Below are positions 63,631 to 64,000 of a stretch of DNA of 64,000 nucleotides, in pieces (the first letter of the stretch is position 1; each line of letters begins with the position of its first letter). Below the pieces are notes generated by a model that did not search any database, was not told the origin of the DNA, and saw only the letters and a program-made list of their open reading frames with translations. Both the position numbers and the translations under genes were made by a program. Origin of the DNA: Hygrocybe punicea (Eukaryota > Basidiomycota > Agaricomycetes > Agaricales > Hygrophoraceae). Location: assembly GCA_963556145.1 (NCBI GenBank), contig OY744468.1, positions 4,898,001 through 4,962,000 of the forward strand. The letters are read 5' to 3'.

Positions 63631-64000
63631 CCTCATGGAATCAGGGACGGAATCACTCGGAAAGGTGGAGATGGATGGGATAATGGAGTCGTGAACTCAA
63701 CTACTACATCAGGAACTGCCTACTGACTAAGGGTATGGTCACGTGACATCACAGGCACAACTACTACAGCGTGGGTGGGTGGTGAAAAACAGGGGGTCGA
63801 CTGACGTCAACATGGCGGGTCCGTGGGGTTGCCATAAAGGCCGGCATTCATTTGTTTAGGGTAGCGTGCGTGGACAGGGGCTCCTGGTACGTTGAACGTG
63901 GGTTAGCGGGGTTGGTTGGATGGACTGGGGGGTTCTGCTATGCGAAAACGGGGGGTGAGGGTATGGTGACGTGGCAGTGGCCATAAAGGCCAGCGACCAT

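Larger units (their letters stand above)
59064..63768 (-). mobile_element. LTR element B, with a hAT transposon inside its 5' LTR
   Basis: LTRs of 156 bp at 59064-59219 and, once the hAT is removed, 60672-60697 plus 63639-63768 (also 156 bp). They start TGTAGTAGTTGTGCC and end CACTCCA on minus. Flanks are GCAT (59060-59063) and GCGT (63769-63772), a 4-bp duplication with one transition. Several LTR differences make it older than A. The interior (59257-60656) encodes only Pro/His/Thr-rich frames on minus. Confidence 0.87.
60672..63768 (-). repeat. 5' LTR of element B, interrupted by the hAT transposon
   Basis: The parts 60672-60697 and 63639-63768 together match the 3' LTR. The hAT and one copy of its duplication lie between. 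Confidence 0.85.
58273..64000 (-). mobile_element. LTR element D, 3' part only (5' end beyond the window)
   Basis: A 137 bp LTR (58273-58409) starts TGTAGTAGGAGG and ends CACTCCA on minus. The adjoining hairpin and purine tract mark it as a 3' LTR, so the element reads leftward and its 5' LTR is past 64000. The flanking bases are ACGT. The interior (58450-59063 and 63769-64000) is the same class of G-rich repeat as in element A, with a 187-codon Pro/His-rich frame on minus (58524-59087). Element B is inserted inside it. Confidence 0.72.

Noticed and set aside
33229..63768. First reading of elements A-D as plus-strand elements with antisense ORFs
   Set aside because: The primer-site motif adjoins the right-hand LTR and the purine tract the left-hand one. 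In the minus orientation primer site, ORF, purine tract and LTR order all agree.

Overview
The window looks like a transposon-packed stretch of a basidiomycete (probably Agaricomycete) genome. The organism call rests on short 45-70 nt introns with GTRNGT...AG ends, on transposase families typical of mushroom-forming fungi (Plavaka-like, BED-finger hAT, a Tad1-like LINE, an RT plus tyrosine-recombinase element), and on two gene families that look basidiomycete-specific. I saw no convincing tRNA, rRNA or CRISPR array. Only two genes look like ordinary host genes: a divergent pair at 15.5-16.7 kb (a two-exon gene on minus, a single-exon gene on plus, 41 bp between start codons).

Layout. 0-7 kb: LTR fragments, two TIR-bounded non-autonomous elements and a long proline/histidine-rich degenerate repeat. 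7-9 kb: fragments of hAT-type and Plavaka-type transposase genes. 9-14 kb: mostly unassigned, with a clean 1,043 bp hAT-type element (12371-13413, 8-bp duplication GGGAGTGG). 14.9-18.9 kb: two tandem arrays, the host gene pair and one decayed gene. 19.3-24.3 kb: a DIRS-like retroelement (Gag, RT-RNase H, tyrosine recombinase) broken by a 320 bp MITE. 25.6-31.7 kb: a Plavaka-like transposase gene on minus, split by a 1,764 bp hAT-type element. 33.2-49.6 kb: one LTR-bounded element (call it C) containing a Tad1-like LINE, which itself holds two further small LTR elements (E and A), and a composite hAT-type element. 50.5-52.6 kb: a TIR element. 54-57 kb: another C-like ORF split by a second copy of the composite hAT-type element. 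57.8-64 kb: a hAT-type remnant split by LTR element D, which holds LTR element B, whose 5' LTR holds an almost intact autonomous hAT transposon.

The most interesting content is a set of five small LTR elements (A-E, LTRs 137-161 bp). They share a putative tRNA primer-binding site (TGGTGATGAGAG, 3 nt after the 5' LTR in all four elements where that end is visible), a polypurine tract preceded by a short hairpin whose stem sequence differs in every element while the AGGR-type loop is kept, a second hairpin at the 3' end of the LTR, 4-bp target duplications that all fit NCGN, and proline-rich repeat ORFs. They carry no recognisable protease, RT or integrase, so they must depend on a partner for movement. 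A second theme is a ~52 bp imperfect palindrome (CCTCGCGA... around a TCAATTGA-like core ...TCGCGAGG) that recurs ten times, nearly always inside non-autonomous hAT-type elements with otherwise different sequences.

The insertions can be ordered: C, then the LINE into C, then E and A into the LINE; the hAT-type remnant at 57.8 kb, then D, then B, then the hAT transposon. Many disabling changes fit C-to-T decay at CpG (two LINE stop codons, the tyrosine-recombinase HxxR to HxxH change, differences between LTR pairs and between target duplications), which suggests cytosine methylation of this region.
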